Both the position numbers and the translations under genes were made by a program. From Nemophila menziesii (lineage: Eukaryota; Streptophyta; Magnoliopsida; Boraginales; Hydrophyllaceae): DNA of 64,000 bases. Each line of letters starts with the position of its first letter. Position 1 is the stretch's first letter. Of this stretch, positions 1 to 13,218 are shown in pieces. The notes under the pieces were generated by a model that made no database searches, had not been told where the DNA came from, and was given only the letters and a program-made list of their open reading frames with translations. The stretch is from positions 9,995,860 to 10,059,859 of the forward strand of contig JARWIR010000023.1 in the NCBI GenBank assembly GCA_029959085.1, given 5' to 3'.

Positions 1-186
1 GTTAGATGTTTATTGTTCGTATATTCTTAATATTTGTTTATTATTTATTGAACACCACAATATGAGACTTGCTAAAATAGCTGCCTTAGTTTTATTCATT
101 ATCTATCTATTCCCTCCTTTCTTCCTTAGTTAATTGGACATAGGTCGCATTTAGTTTTCTTCTCTTTTATTTTGTCAGAATGACAA

Positions 187-205
187 AAATTTGAGTTGGG
201 GGTAT
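187..205 (+). other. polypurine tract of the gypsy element
   Basis: The A/G-rich stretch around GAGTTGGGGG lies right before the LTR. This is the usual site where plus-strand DNA synthesis is primed in LTR retrotransposons. A similar tract, GAGTTGGGGGTAT, occurs on the minus strand near 17,565-17,585 and 33,180-33,200. Confidence 0.5.
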
Positions 206-1673
206 TGTTGTCTCAATTTGATAAATTAATCTACTCACGAGACATCTTTTAGAAAGTTTATGGGACCTAAGTGAGGGATTCTACCCTAATAATCGCCATA
301 ATATACTTTCTTCATTAATTTGGATAATATTTCAAATATAGTGTTTTTGTGCCATATTTGTGTGTTATGTGTGTATATTTTAGGTACATGCTTGACAAAA
401 GGTCCAAAATGATGAGGTCCAAACCCAATCCAAGGCATAAAGAGAGCTAGAGGTCACTTTTGGAAAGTTAGAGCGTTTACAAGAAAAGGGCATCGTCAGG
501 TTGTTTTTGTTACCATAATTAACTGCTAAAATCCATGGACTTCATTCTTTGTGATATAGAAGACCTTGGAGTCAGGATCTCGTGAAAGTTGACAGAAGTC
601 AATTCGGAGTTAAGACATGAAATTTATGGCAGTTTTTACCAACGTGACTTGAACCTGAACGACATAGTCAAAAACGGGTTCGACCCATTTTAAGTCACTC
701 ATGTAAGACCGTCAAGTCTATCAAAATTCTGGACTTAGTATAAAAGCTTACTTAAGCTCCTATTTGGAACATGCTTCATTTTTTATCAAATATTTTCATC
801 AGGAGAAGAGCTCAAGTGCCTTGAGAAGAGAGAAGAAGTGTTTAACACCCAAATTTAATCTTTTCCACCGATTTCACAACCTGTCCTTTCAGTATTTTAG
901 GTTAATTTGATTCTATTTTGTCTTTTAAACATGATTCTAGTATTATTTCCACTTTATTTTCCTTTTTTGAGTACGGGCTGAGTTAATTTATGCTTAAGAC
1001 TTGCAAAGGGTATGAACCCTAAGTGTTTTTTATCTTTGTTTTGGTGATTTCGGATACTTCTTATGTATTGAAATAAATTGAACTTCTATTTTTCATGATT
1101 TATATATTTGTGCATGTAGCCTATTTATAACTTGATCAAGTATTGGTAGTTAGAGTCTTTAGACTCACACCCTAGTCAGGGGTTAGATTCTTGGACATAA
1201 TATATAAGCGCCTACTACCTTTTATTGGACGATATTAGCACTCAAGGTAGTCAATAAGGATTTGTTCTTAAACCTATCTGAAAGTAGGAGACAAGTAAGG
1301 TAAAGAGCTAGGTTTCCTATTAGGGGATTTAGATGTAATTTTATCCTGGCTATTGTCAACCATATTCAATTCACCCTTATACCAAAAACAAGATAATTGT
1401 CAATTAGGTGAAACACTCACAAGGATTAAACATTACATTTTCATACTTTATATACTCTTTTTTAGCATTTTAGTCATTGACATTTTGGTTTCATATTTAC
1501 TTATTTGCATGTTAGTCCTTTTAATTATAAAAACCAAATACAATTCCTCATTATTATTATTGTTTCATCCACAACTCAACATTTTATTACATTCAAAGCG
1601 AATTATTTACATCGTTGGTCGTCCTTGTTGATCAATAGCCCTTAGACTTATCATATTTGTACTGGAGACAACC
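206..1673 (+). repeat. 3' LTR of a Ty3/gypsy element
   Basis: A purine-rich tract (AAAATTTGAGTTGGGGGTA, 187-204) directly precedes a segment that starts TGTTGTCTC and ends GAGACAACC. These ends form a near-perfect short inverted repeat in the TG..CA style of LTRs, with C instead of A as the last base. The length is 1,468 bp. The layout (polypurine tract, then LTR, + strand) says this is the 3' LTR and that the body of the element lies left of the window. The first 100 bases resemble, on the opposite strand, the LTR-like blocks near 16.7, 23.2 and 31.7 kb, with a shared stretch containing ACGAGACATC. No matching 5' LTR is in view, so the partner and target duplication cannot be checked. Confidence 0.6.
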
Positions 1674-1764
1674 TGTACAATTGCGGGGAGTCCTAGTTCT
1701 ATAGGTACCAATCAATCATATTTATATAACACATGGAACCACAAACACTCTCCGTAGTTTCTCT

Positions 1765-2669
1765 AGAAATGGAATCCCATATTCGCTACTATGCACTTAA
1801 AAGTAGATGGAGTTAAAACATTGGTGAGTAGATCGGTAAGACTGAACTCCATTTGTACATGCTTTATTTCTATATGTCAATATTATACAGTCTCTTTCAC
1901 GAAAGATATTTGTTTTCAACGCTCTTTGACTTTGACAAATTCTTATCATTTATTGAATAGAACTTTGTCGCTCTGTCATCAAAACATATAACAATGGCAT
2001 TTACATTAAAGGCAATACTTTCCCATTGGGATCTATATTTGTGACGAAGTTACTCATCCATATGGTATGATCTTGAGTCGGATAACTAATCAACTTCACT
2101 TTGAACATGATTTTAAAAGTAAAATTATAGTCCTTTTTCAGCTTTAAGTAACTCATCATTCTTTTAACAACCTTCCAGTGTGAAACTTCATGTTTGATAA
2201 TATACCGGGTTAGAATGCTAAAGACAAATGTTATGCATGGACTTATACATAATTGGGAGTACATGAAACTCCTAATAACTAAAGAGTATGGTATCTTCTT
2301 CATTTCTACCATCTTTAAGCTCAAACATGGGGATCACAATCGATCAAATTATATTTGTGAGATAATGGTGTGTTTCATTTGTCAATATATAGAGAATCAC
2401 ATAACGCTAAACTATTTCTACAAATGTGACAAACCATGTTTTCTTCGTTTGTGGTACTTATCAATTTGAATTCCAAGAAAAAAGGATGTGTCTAAGAGGT
2501 TTTTCATGTACAATTTTTGTGATAGAATTATCTTTGTTTTATCCAATATATTACTCATATTGAAATCTATAAATATATAACCAATGTGTACGACAAGGAT
2601 GATAAAGTTTCGCCAACTAGACTTGAGGTAACCACACGTGTCAATTTTTTTTTTTGAACATGTACTCAC
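1765..2669 (-). pseudogene. Ty1/copia pol remnant (reverse transcriptase and RNase H)
   Basis: On the minus strand, 2669-2418 encodes a decayed piece of the copia-type reverse transcriptase. HIGYIFIDF stands where the family has the YVDD catalytic box, followed by FFLGIQID, the usual FVLGIQI block. Positions 2324-2001 carry the next block, with SFMYSQLCISP and HWKVVKRMMSYL, the RT-RNase H connection typical of copia elements. The C-terminal end can be followed to about 1765 (LTDLLTNVLTPSTFK, like the ADPLTKGLPPKTF end of the family). Several frameshifts separate the pieces and the two catalytic Asp are gone, so the element is dead. Integrase and gag were not found. Confidence 0.7.
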
Positions 2670-2823
2670 TCAAATTTCTTTAACACAACACAAAACCTGT
2701 TTAAAGACATAAATAAACTTTTTTAGTTTACATGCTAAGTGCTTTGAGGTGTTAGTACTATTTCGGTTTTATCATGTACATAGTTTCTTCGGTGTTTCCA
2801 TATTAGATAAGAATAAGAGTTTC

Positions 2824-2920
2824 ACAATGACTTTGACTATGTCTGATATATCCACATTTATAACAAAATAAACCTATATTCTCATAATAATAGTGTCCCT
2901 ATTCTAGCCTATCTTAATGG
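2824..2920 (-). pseudogene. CCHC zinc-knuckle fragment of a retroelement ORF1/gag-like protein
   Basis: The minus strand reads YYYENIGLFCYKCGYIRHSQ followed by SHC. This is a CX2CX4HX4C knuckle at 2865-2824. The preceding YEN-G-FC context resembles the zf-CCHC_4 domain that follows DUF4283 in plant LINE ORF1-like proteins. A stop codon lies just upstream. The knuckle could also belong to another retroelement; only the motif is certain. Confidence 0.5.
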
Positions 2921-5590
2921 GATATAAACCATCCACAATGACATCATTTATCAACATCAATTTGTCTACAAAATATCTGAATCGGAACAACTTGTTTAAT
3001 ACCCAATAGTGGAATTATGCCTTCTCCAATTGACCTATGAATCCACTAGATGTATCCTTAAGATGAAGTGTAGTTTAAATATATTAAACCCATGAATTAT
3101 TGAAGGGGTGAGCTAGGTTTTCAAATTTTGAGAATGAAATGCATATGTTAATAATACCTTGTCTTGCATGTTATTCTAAATACGTTAATGTTTTCTTCAT
3201 TTTTGATTATCAGCCTATAGTGATTAGCAAGGATCACATCATTGATCACATTCTTATGAAAATTTAATTTTTCACTAAGCATCTGATAGATTATAGTCAC
3301 AACTACCCTTTTAATTTGTTGGTGATTACTTGCCAAAAAGAAGAAAGCCATCAATTTCGTTTGCTTGACAAAATATTTAGTGTATTGGAAGCATATTTAA
3401 CTAATCAAGATTGAATCTGTGAATGTTTGCAAAGGTACGGGTATGGGTCTTTAGAGATGGTGTGATGTAAAAATGTAAGCTTCATATACATCTAAGATTA
3501 GTAAATAAACACCAACAATGTATCACGATATGTGTAGAGTAGAGAAAAGTATGCAACCATTATCATAGTTGGGTTGTGCGGATCTTGTGATTTCTTGAAA
3601 ATACCTAGAACTCCGAAGTTTATTTACCAATACAAGAAATTTTAATACGAGGATTAATATTTTCATCACACGCTTATCATGGATAATCATACCACCACGA
3701 GTATCGAAACTCTGGGGTTACAAATATAAACTATCAAAGTAACAAATTTCTAAATAATCAACCTGTTCGAGAACACATATTTATCATCACATTTTCACAT
3801 AACCAAAATCAATACCAGATTTTGTAGACATGAGTAAACACGCTACCTTCATAACATAGTAGCTTATCCATCTTGTATTAGATAGACTCAAATAAAATCT
3901 ATATGAAAGATTTTGTATATATATATGTGAAGGTCAGACAAAATCCCTTATATATTCTATTTTAACGATAATAAATTTGTGATAAATACATTGAGATTTC
4001 TAAAACCTATTATGGAAACCTTCATTGACAAGGAAATATACTACCTTAAGATTTCTTAACCCTAATTTATTAATTGAGAAACCTTTACGGACAAGGAAAT
4101 ATATTTTATATGATTCCTTTTTGGAATTGAAAGCATCATTATTACTAACCTTATAAACTTCAAACCCTATGAACTTGATTAAATTTTTTTCTTTTAGTAC
4201 GTTCGACTACACATGTTCATTTTTTACTGTAAAGGCTCCATTTTTGAAAACCTCACATTCAATAAACCCTAGACAATTATATCTAATAACTATCACATCG
4301 ATCTACTACCACAGTTTATTACTATAGTAAAAATCAAAACGTTCCCAATAAAATATCTAAATTAAGTGTTTAAAAGAACCTACCCATGAAAGTGATTGCA
4401 TCATCTCACCAAACATTTCTAATTCTTTATCGCCATGGTAAATAAAAAGTATAGGAGAAAATAACTTATACTACAATATCTAAAAAGACGATTTTGGTTT
4501 ATATGGATATCCAAACTGCTAAATACATCATATCTTTTAATTATAGATAAATAACTGTATGGTCCATTATGTCTATAATTTGTGACCAATTTTATCTTAT
4601 TTTTTCTAGGTTTTAACTTTTTTCTCCATTGTCTTCTCTATTGTGATAAATTTCACCCCCATTTTTCAATATTAATACTATGTTCTTCATAATTAGGGTT
4701 ATTTGTTTAAGAAAATTGTTTTCTTTTTGTTTGAGATATGTACGTGTATTAATGTGGATATGTATCAATTTAAATAGAAAAAGGGTTATGCGTATGTTAC
4801 TAAAATACATTTTTATTGATTATAATTGATGTTTTTCCTGGATATACAGGAAACAATTGAATTTATGTTCTGCAGAACTAGTGTGTGTATACAAAAATTA
4901 TTAGTGTTGTACTTATAAAATGTGAAATATAGATATAAACCTAAGTAGAAAAGGAATATCAATTTTTGATGTATACATTTCAAACAAAATAACTGTTAGA
5001 TCGTGGATATAAAACTTATATATTTATATAGACCTTTAACACCATTAAAAGATGAACAATTAGGTATAGAATCACTACTAAATAAACCACCAAATATAAA
5101 TAGGACAAATTTTACAATATCAAAATATGATTGAAAGGATGTTCAATCTAAAAAATAAGTAAAATTTAATCACAAATTACAGTCAGTTTATGTATTGTAT
5201 GTAATTATTTCTCATGTAACCTAGATCAAAATCGATTTTTATATATTTTTATTTTCATCTTAAATCACCTCAGCTATTTTGAAATGTAAATAGTATATCT
5301 TTTTACAAGTTACTATACTATTTTTATTAACTTCTTCTCATTCCTATTTTTTTAAAAGCAAGATGCGAAAAAAGAAACTCAAAATTGTTTACCTCATAGA
5401 CTTATTTAATTATCCATATGAATGAAAAAATGATGAATATGCAATTCAGGAATCAACTAATGATCTAGATAATCTAGATATAAGATCTTTAGAATTATCT
5501 AATATATTTTTAGCGCACCACTTTTTTCCCTCATGAAAGCACTTCATTATTTCTTTCCATATATTCTACATAATGATAAGAATAAAGCAA
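2921..5590. other. AT-rich stretch without recognisable genes
   Basis: About 2.7 kb of AT-rich DNA. The longest reading frames (3354-3148 and 4810-4613, both minus) show no recognisable motif, and I see no terminal repeats. It is probably old retroelement sequence, judging by its position between the copia/zinc-knuckle remnants and the LINE. Confidence 0.4.
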
Positions 5591-8500
5591 TCACAATAAC
5601 AAGCTTCTCCTCCCACAACTTTTTTTAGAGTATACCTTGACAATTTGCTTAAGCCAATCCGAGAAACTTTTCGTCATGTCCGTATCTATTTTAATTTGAA
5701 GAGGTGACAGAGCCCAAACCATAATACTAAATGGATATTTAAGCATGAGATGATTGATATCTTCCTTATAGATTTCACACGATTCACATATATCATTATG
5801 TAAATATCTTTTCTTTTTCATATTATTTTCACAAGAACAACATTGTTGCATCCAACAGAACTTTTTGATTTTTACTGGCACATTAGAGTTATAAATAATA
5901 TTCAAAAGTAAACTCTTATTAGCTTCACCAATGGCCGATGGTTGAGCTTCGGTTGCCATCTCCTCGTCAACCAGAGCATGATAACCTGACTTGGTAGAAT
6001 ATTCACCATTTTATTATATGGCCAAATAATCTTATCCTCGTTATTATTCTGGAAAATAAGAATTCTCTCAATGATTTTGGATAAATTAAGCGGAAAAAAT
6101 TTGTACACCTACTCTTTATTCTATCTGCATCCCTTGTCATTAAAAATCTCATTAAATACATTAATCGGACAATCATTTGGTTTCTGCAGCAAAAATCCTT
6201 TACTTATCCAACAATGATTCCAAACATTGATATTTGATCCGTTACTAATTTGACAAACAACATATTTTTTAAGAAATTCTATACTCTTAAATATACTTGC
6301 CCAGCTCCATGACATTTTTTTAGATAATTTAGCATCCCATAACTCGCATTTTTTAGAGTAAATTGCTTCTAAGACTTTAGCCGTGAAAGAATTCGGGCTA
6401 TTAATAAGCCCCCTGGCTTGAGCCGCAAGCATAACAATATTCATTTTATGGAACTCCCTTAAACCAAGCCCACTAATTTTTTTTAATATAGTCATTTTCT
6501 TACAAGCAACCCAATGAATTTTCTTTTTATTTCCTGCATCCCACAAAAGGTAAGATAAAATACTCGACATCTTGGTACAAAGAAATTTAGGGAACTCAGA
6601 AACATACATTTTGTAGTTTGGAATAGCTTGTAAAACTGTTTTAATGAGAACCTCTTTTCCACCTTCCGAAAATAAGCTAGCCACCCAACTAGCTGATTTA
6701 GACAACAATCTATCTTTTATATAATTTAGATTATCACTTTTAGCTCTCTTTATAGTCAAAGGAAACCCAGATATTTACCCAAATCTTTTGTAATCCCTGT
6801 ATTAAGTTTATGATATATCGAGCATAGCTCATTTATGAAGATTAATACGTTGATCTGAGGCATTACAATAATCGCTTAGTCGATTTTGAAAAGTTTCAAT
6901 TTCCTTTTGATTGGTATTAATAAATAAAAGAGCATCATCCACATACATGATGTGGGTTAACTTAGTACACTGCCTTGTAATCGAAATACCTTTAATTGAA
7001 CCACTTTTGCACTGGTGGTTAATAAGACTAATAAGGCTCTTAGTTAGAAGAGAAAAGAGTAGAGGAGATAACAGATCACCTTGTCTAAGACCTTGCTCTG
7101 GTTTTAATTTTATAAGACGCTGACCGATAACTTTAATTTGGAAAGAAACCGACGAATATACAATTATAGATCCAGCCAATCTATCTCCTATTAAAACCAA
7201 GGGCACACATAGTTTTACAAAGAAAAATTCAATTCACCTACTCATAAGCTTTCTCCATTTAAAATTTGACCACCGCATAATTCTTCTTTGATTTCCGTTT
7301 TGTGTTAAGAAAGTATGACACCTCTCAAGCAATCAAGATATTATCTTGGATATTTATGCCATTGATAAATGCAGTCCGTGTGGGAAAGATAATTTCATCC
7401 ATAAATGGTTGAAGTCTAGAGGCAAGAATCTATCTATAATTTTATACTAGAAATTAGCGCACGAGATGGGCCTATAATCTTTGACTGATTCCTGGCTTGT
7501 ACCTTTGGAAATAAGCTTGATTACCGAATCATTAATTCGACCAATATCCATATTAAAATTGAATAAATATTTTACAAAGCCAAAGATATCATTTTTAATA
7601 ACTTCCAAAACTCATTATAGAATTTCCTAGGTAGGCCGTCAGGGCCAGGAGTTTTAAAACCCGACATATCCAACACAACTTTTCTAACTTCTTCCATACT
7701 TGTAGATAATGTAAGTGCTTCGTTCATAGAAAAAATAACTTTTGACAGTATATATTGTGTAATTTCATTGGGGGTCTGATGTCGGGTTTTCTTTAAACAG
7801 ATTAACGTAGTAATCTGGAATAATCTCATTGAGATCCTTCAAATAATCAGTCCATTCATCATTTTTGTTCTTAATGGCACAAGTTCTATGATCTTTCCTT
7901 TTTTTTCATAGTTTTAGCAAAAAAAATACTTCATATTTTTATCCTCTTTTTGTAATAACAGATCATGTGCTCTATCTTCCCAGTATATCTCTTCCAATTT
8001 CCACAGCTCTTCAATATATTTTATGATACTTGCTTCTCTTATTTAGTTCTCTCCTGATACCGGCTCATTACTAATAACAATTAGCTCCTCATGTAATTAA
8101 TTAATTCTCTTTCTATTATTGAAAAATGTAACCATACTCCAGCCTTTAAAGGCTAAACATGTAACATCCCTTTTATTACAGAAATCAGTAATGTTATCAC
8201 TCTTATATTTATTACTCCAATTACCTCTTACAACCTCTTGACACTGGGTATGTCCTAACCATCTAGCTTCAAAGATAAAATATTTATTAAACTTCTCTTC
8301 TTTTATATCACAAAATAAAATCAGCAATGAATGATCTGACACCACACCCGAGGGAACCTTATGCATATCATTTTTGGAACGAGGCACACTAATTCATACT
8401 CGTAAGAGCACCGTCAAGTCTTTCCTTAATATTATCATCATTTTATCGCCGATTATTCCAGATTTAGTGATACCCCTTGTTAGGCATGTCCATAAGATGA

Positions 8501-10400
8501 TTAGAATTGATAAACTCGTTAAGTTTAAGAATTCTGTCCAAGTTTGGTGACTTTTTCTCTTGTTTCTCGAAAAAGTTGGTGATGTCATTAAAGTCACCAA
8601 TAATAATATGAGGTTTATCAAGTTGATTTATTTTTTAGTAAGTGTTTGGCATAACTTGATTCTCTCACCATCACTGTTAGGAGCATGAACACATAATAAA
8701 TACCACGAACTACCATTATATTGAAAATATTTATTAAACTTCTCTTTTTTTATATCACAAAATAAAATCAGCGGTGAATGCTCCGACACCACACTCGAGG
8801 AACCTTATGCATATCATTTGGGAACGAGGCACACCAATTCATACTCGTAAGAGCACTGTCAAGTCTTTCCTTAATATTATCATCATTACATCGCCGATTA
8901 TTCCAGGTTTAGTGACACCCCTTTCTAGGCATGTCCATAAGATGATTAGAATTTATAAACTCGTTAAGTTTAAGAATTATGTCCAAGTTTGGTGACTTTT
9001 TCTCTAGTTTCTCATTGAGTTCCTTTAAATAATCAGTCCATTCATCATTTTTGTTTCTAATGGAAAGTCTATTATCTTTCATTTTTTTCATAGTTTTAGC
9101 AAAAAATACTTAGTATTTTTATCCTCTTTTTGTAATAACTGATCATGCATCTCTTCCAATTTCCACAGCTCTTCGATATAGTTTTTGATACTTGCTTGTC
9201 TTATTTAGTCCTCTCATAATACCGTCTCATTGTTAATAGCAATTAGCTCTTCCTATAATTCATCAATTCTCTTTCTAATATTGAAAAATCTAACCCGACT
9301 CCAGCCTTTAAGGGCTAAATAGGTAACATTCCTTTTATTACAGAAATCAGTAATGCTATCACATTTATATTTATTAATCCAATTACCTCTACCAACCTCT
9401 TGACACTGGATATGTTCTAACCATCTTGATTCAAAGATAAAATATTTATTAAACTTCTCTTTTTTTGATATCACAAAATAAAATCAGCGGTGAATGATCT
9501 GACACACACCCGAGGGAACCTTATGCATATCATTTGGGAACGAGGCACACCAATTCATACTCGTAAGAGCACTGTCGAGTCTTTCCTTAATATTATCATC
9601 ATTACATTGCCGATTATTTCAGATTTAGTGACACCCCTTGCTAGGCATGTCCACAAGATGATTAGAATTGATAAACTCGTTAAGTTTAAGAATTTTGTCT
9701 AAGTTTGGTGAATTTTTCTCTTGTTTCTCGAAAATGGTTGGAAGTCGTTAATGTCACCAATAATAATATGCGGTTTATCAAGTTGATTTATTTTTTTAGT
9801 AAGTGTTTTGCATAACTTGATTCTCTCACCATCACTATTAGGAGCATGAACACAAAATAGATACCACGAACTACCATTATATTAAAAACTTCAGCAATTA
9901 CATAACTTTGATACGATAACATAACAGACACATACATGGAGTCTTTCCAAAGGAGTACTATGCCCCTGGACCTAAACATCTTCCTACAAGGTCTACTACA
10001 TAAAATGGGAACAATATTTGAGATATTTCTTACTTAACCTACTTTTCAACAAGTACACAAAAGCAACATTATTTTTACGAACTAGGGTTTTAAACGACTT
10101 CCTTGTCAAGGGGGCCCCTAACCCCTTGACAGTTCCAAACAAGCAAGCTATCCATCGCTCCCGATCGCATTATGGGATCTGGCGTCATCCTCAACCATGT
10201 GTGGAGGAACACTTTCCTTCAAGGGAGAACCCAAGTACTCACATCTCATCAGAATCGCTACTACCAAACCACCCATTCTCTAAATGTTCATAACAATTAT
10301 ACCACCACAAAAGTACAATTTTTTATTATCCTCGAAGTCTTCCATCAAGACCAAGTTCTTACCATCGCACACACGTTTTCCCATCACCATCTTGGTGCCA
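5591..10400 (-). pseudogene. L1-type LINE, copy 1 (endonuclease, RT, zf-RVT), rearranged
   Basis: Minus-strand non-LTR retrotransposon reading from right to left. An APE-type endonuclease begins with WNCQG (about 10,140-10,121) and continues through SRGIVLLWKDS (near 9,960) and the SDH motif (near 8,335). Next comes a reverse transcriptase with FKTPGPDGLP (near 7,650), GLRQGDLLSPLLF (7,090-7,050) and the catalytic YVDDALLF (6,950-6,923). The connection and C-terminal region follow (6,759-6,121; SGLGLREFHKMN, ISNGSNINVW), then a zf-RVT domain (about 5,960-5,591). Many frameshifts and stops break the protein. The endonuclease part is present in overlapping extra copies between 7.8 and 9.9 kb. 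Near 10,380-10,550 the minus strand repeats short KIVG-like peptides, perhaps from ORF1. Copy 2 of the same LINE lies at 24.07-27.2 kb. Confidence 0.85.
7800..9850 (-). repeat. Tandem duplication inside the LINE endonuclease region
   Basis: The block containing TATTTATTAAACTTCTCTT, the SDH-coding region and TCATACTCGTAAGAGCAC occurs three times, near 8,275-8,640, 8,730-9,010 and 9,430-9,740. The block with CAGTCCATTCATCATTTTTG occurs at 7,843 and 9,036. This means one full repeat of about 1.2 kb plus an extra partial copy. The copies differ by scattered substitutions and small indels. LINE copy 2 (24-27 kb) has a single version of this region, so the duplication is specific to unit 1. Confidence 0.75.
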
Positions 10401-10559
10401 AAGGTTCTAAGGCCAATAGTCTATACACCAACAATCTTTGTGCCAACTATCTTATAGCTAATTGTGTCAAGTATCTTTTCGCCAACTATCTTTGTGATAA
10501 TTATTTTTGCATCAATAATTTTAAGGCCAACCATTTATGCAATCCAGCCATGCCTTAGT

Positions 10560-12540
10560 TTTCTTCCTTACCAAACCCAAGACACATATTGCCCCCATGC
10601 CATCATACAAATCACAGTAACCCACACCAAATATAAATTGTAAAGATACTCAAGAATAACCACATGCAGAATGTTTATTTGAGAAAGACAACCAAAGCAG
10701 ATATGTAGATCAATATAGTTGCCGCAAAACATCTTTATCATAAGAGGAAAAATATTTCCCAACTTGTAATTAACTAATAACCCAAAAATAAACAAATCGA
10801 ATACATAAATTTCCTTATCCCCTATGCCCTCGGACAAGAAGATTTGTTCAAAGCAAGCATAGAAAATTATTTACAGTAGCCATATTAATATAGATTTTTA
10901 AAAATTATGCGGTATTGATGAGAACTTGTTATTCTGATAAGTTTAGAAAGCAGGTTTATATAATATAAGAAGATGTAGATATCAAAGAAATATAACAACT
11001 TAAAGGCGGTGTAGAAAGATTTTTTCCAAGTGTACATTGTTAATTGATAATAAGAAGTGAAACATGAATGAGACCATGCAGATCCATGGAAAATCAAACC
11101 TGGAATCCAATCGAGATATACTTTAAGAAAAAGAGAAGAAATCAGCCTCAAGTTGAAAATATATTGCTGGTTCCTGAAAATGGCATTCTGATATTTATGG
11201 ATTATTTCACCTTGATTTCCAATAAAGAGAAAACTAGAAATGGACCAATTGAGTTTGATTGTATTGAGAAGAATCATAAAATCCTTCCAATATCTCAAAA
11301 AACTATCAAGTTTGACATGTTCATTGTGAAATCCAAATAATAAATTTTCAACTGCCCCTTAGCAAAATCTTCAAGAGAAAAGTGCTTGCATAAGATAATT
11401 TTTGGCCAATCAGTAGAGAAGTAGTGACACGAAAAGGAAAAGACCAATATTTGATAAGGTAAATTATTCCTCTACAATGAACGTAACAACAGAAAGAAAA
11501 AAGATACTAACAAAACCATATCTTTCCTTTGTAAATGATGACTTGAGTCTGACAACTAAAAATACCATAAAAGAAGCAATATATCCCCAAATTGCATTTT
11601 CCAAACTGATTACATGCAAGGAAACAAGAACCAAGATAAAAAGAGAGCCATGAAGGTGTTGTTAACCTGTATAAGATCTTCCCTATTCTCAGAGAAGTGA
11701 TACATGTGACATGCAAAGAACCCCACTATAATGATGAGAAAAATAGTGATAATCTAGCAAAAATAAATGGAGAAAGGAGGACCTGGATCATGGGGTAGGA
11801 GAGAAAAAGGATCAATCTTTAACATAATTTTATTTTTAGAAACATAACAAAAGAAAGAAACTGAAAAAATTAATTAATTTTTGATTTTATGAAAATGAAT
11901 GCTTAGAGAAAATTATGAACCCAAGATAACATTTACTAGTAAAAGAATATGGCTAAAAATAACAAAAGGACAAAACTTCCTCCAAAAAGGGTTCCTAAAG
12001 ATAAATATACTAGAAATGAAAATGCCTAAAGATAATTATTAAACTTGAAAACCTAGTAATACATAAGAAGCTAACTTCTATCCTCTGAGAGGGGATAGGA
12101 TGCACGTAAAATTTAGCCTCAGGGGAGTAAAATTGACATTTATACATAATAAAGTAAAGCCAATTATTTGCACTAAATTTTATAGCATATTTTATCTGTA
12201 ACAAACAGAAAGAATATTGTATAAAATTCACATAATTTATAATTGTGCCAACCATAATACGGCTATTTCATCCACCATAGTACATCATAACAATAAACAA
12301 CTAATATTAACAAGAACTCTTAGAAAATGTCATAGCTCTTGTTAGTTAACCCAAAAAAGTAACATATGTATATATAATATAATATATCCTATATAAAGAT
12401 AATATTTCTCATAAGAACAATTTTCAATTTCACACAAAAACCTCCTCTATAATCCAACAGTACCATTTTAGCTTTCCCTTCTTTCTTCTTGTATAGAAGC
12501 ATTCCGGGGCCGCCATTACTAGCTGGCCAATCCAATTACA
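10560..12540 (-). repeat. 3' flank of RING-gene copy 1 (segmental repeat)
   Basis: This stretch has the same order of blocks as 27.22-29.29 kb and, from about 11,500 on, as 13.5-14.8 kb. Examples are CCTTACCAAACCCAAGACA at 10,566 and 27,235, and CTGATTACATGCA at 11,605, 13,568 and 28,277. It lies downstream of the RING reading frame (minus strand). No conserved reading frame survives comparison of the three copies, so I treat it as gene flank or intergenic DNA carried along by duplication. Confidence 0.6.
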
Positions 12541-12609
12541 CACAAAACCTCATTTTAGTAAGATATAGTAAGATAGTAAGATATATGTGAAAGTGAGATG
12601 TACCTTAAA

Positions 12610-13165
12610 TTATGTAGCAGTAGGAAGGTAAGTCCTGATAACCCCCTCATAGTAATCCTTTTCCTACAAGTAGGACATTTGTGTTGAGCAGATATAGCAG
12701 CTTTGATACGGCCCTTACAGAAAATGTGACCACATTTGGTCGAAACAGCCTCAACAAATGGGCTCAAGCAAACTGGACAGTTAAAAGTAGGCTCCTTCAC
12801 TGGTGGTGGAGGTGGTGGTGCCACACTCTGAACAACATTCTCTCTCTGTCATTAAAAATAAAAATTTGATTGGAATAAATAAATAGAGAAGATGTGAATT
12901 ATGAAATATAACAGATTAGTTAATTACCACAGAGCTACTACTTCTACTACCCTCTAGGTTAATGTAGAGATCACTATTGACAATTGTTTGATTCGGAGAA
13001 GCTCTTCCACGCTTAGAACGAGCATTAGAAATAACACGATAAGAAGGATGTTCTGTAATAATAAAATAAGTTTACATATTTTAAAAGTATCCTCGAAATA
13101 CATATAAAGGTAAAAAAATAACTTACCAGCATCATCATCAACGACAATAGCTCTTTCAGTACGAT
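12610..13165 (-). pseudogene. RNF4-like RING gene, broken copy 1
   Basis: Exon 4 of the RING gene is present (12,845-12,610): a proline run, then CPVC, CGHIFC and CPTC. The sixth zinc ligand is lost, because KGC of the intact gene reads KGR here. A frameshift after TMRG also replaces the conserved VIRVYLPTAT end. Exon 3 (about 13,060-12,930) is recognisable and open. Exon 2 (about 13,160-13,125) keeps the IVVDDD core but has a damaged acceptor. Exon 1 is missing: homology stops near 13,218, where a CACTA-derived DUF4218 fragment begins. The copy should not encode a working E3 ligase. Confidence 0.8.
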
Positions 13166-13218
13166 TTCTTCATGTGTTCGTTTGTCACAAAATGCAAATA
13201 TATGCTATTATTAGTTTT

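Noticed and set aside
10018..10558. Plus-strand frames of 91 and 128 residues
   Set aside because: Antisense to the LINE endonuclease start (WNCQG on the minus strand) and its upstream peptide repeats.
11068..11340. 90-residue plus-strand frame in the RING flank
   Set aside because: The homologous region at 27.7-28.0 kb does not keep the frame; no recognised motif.
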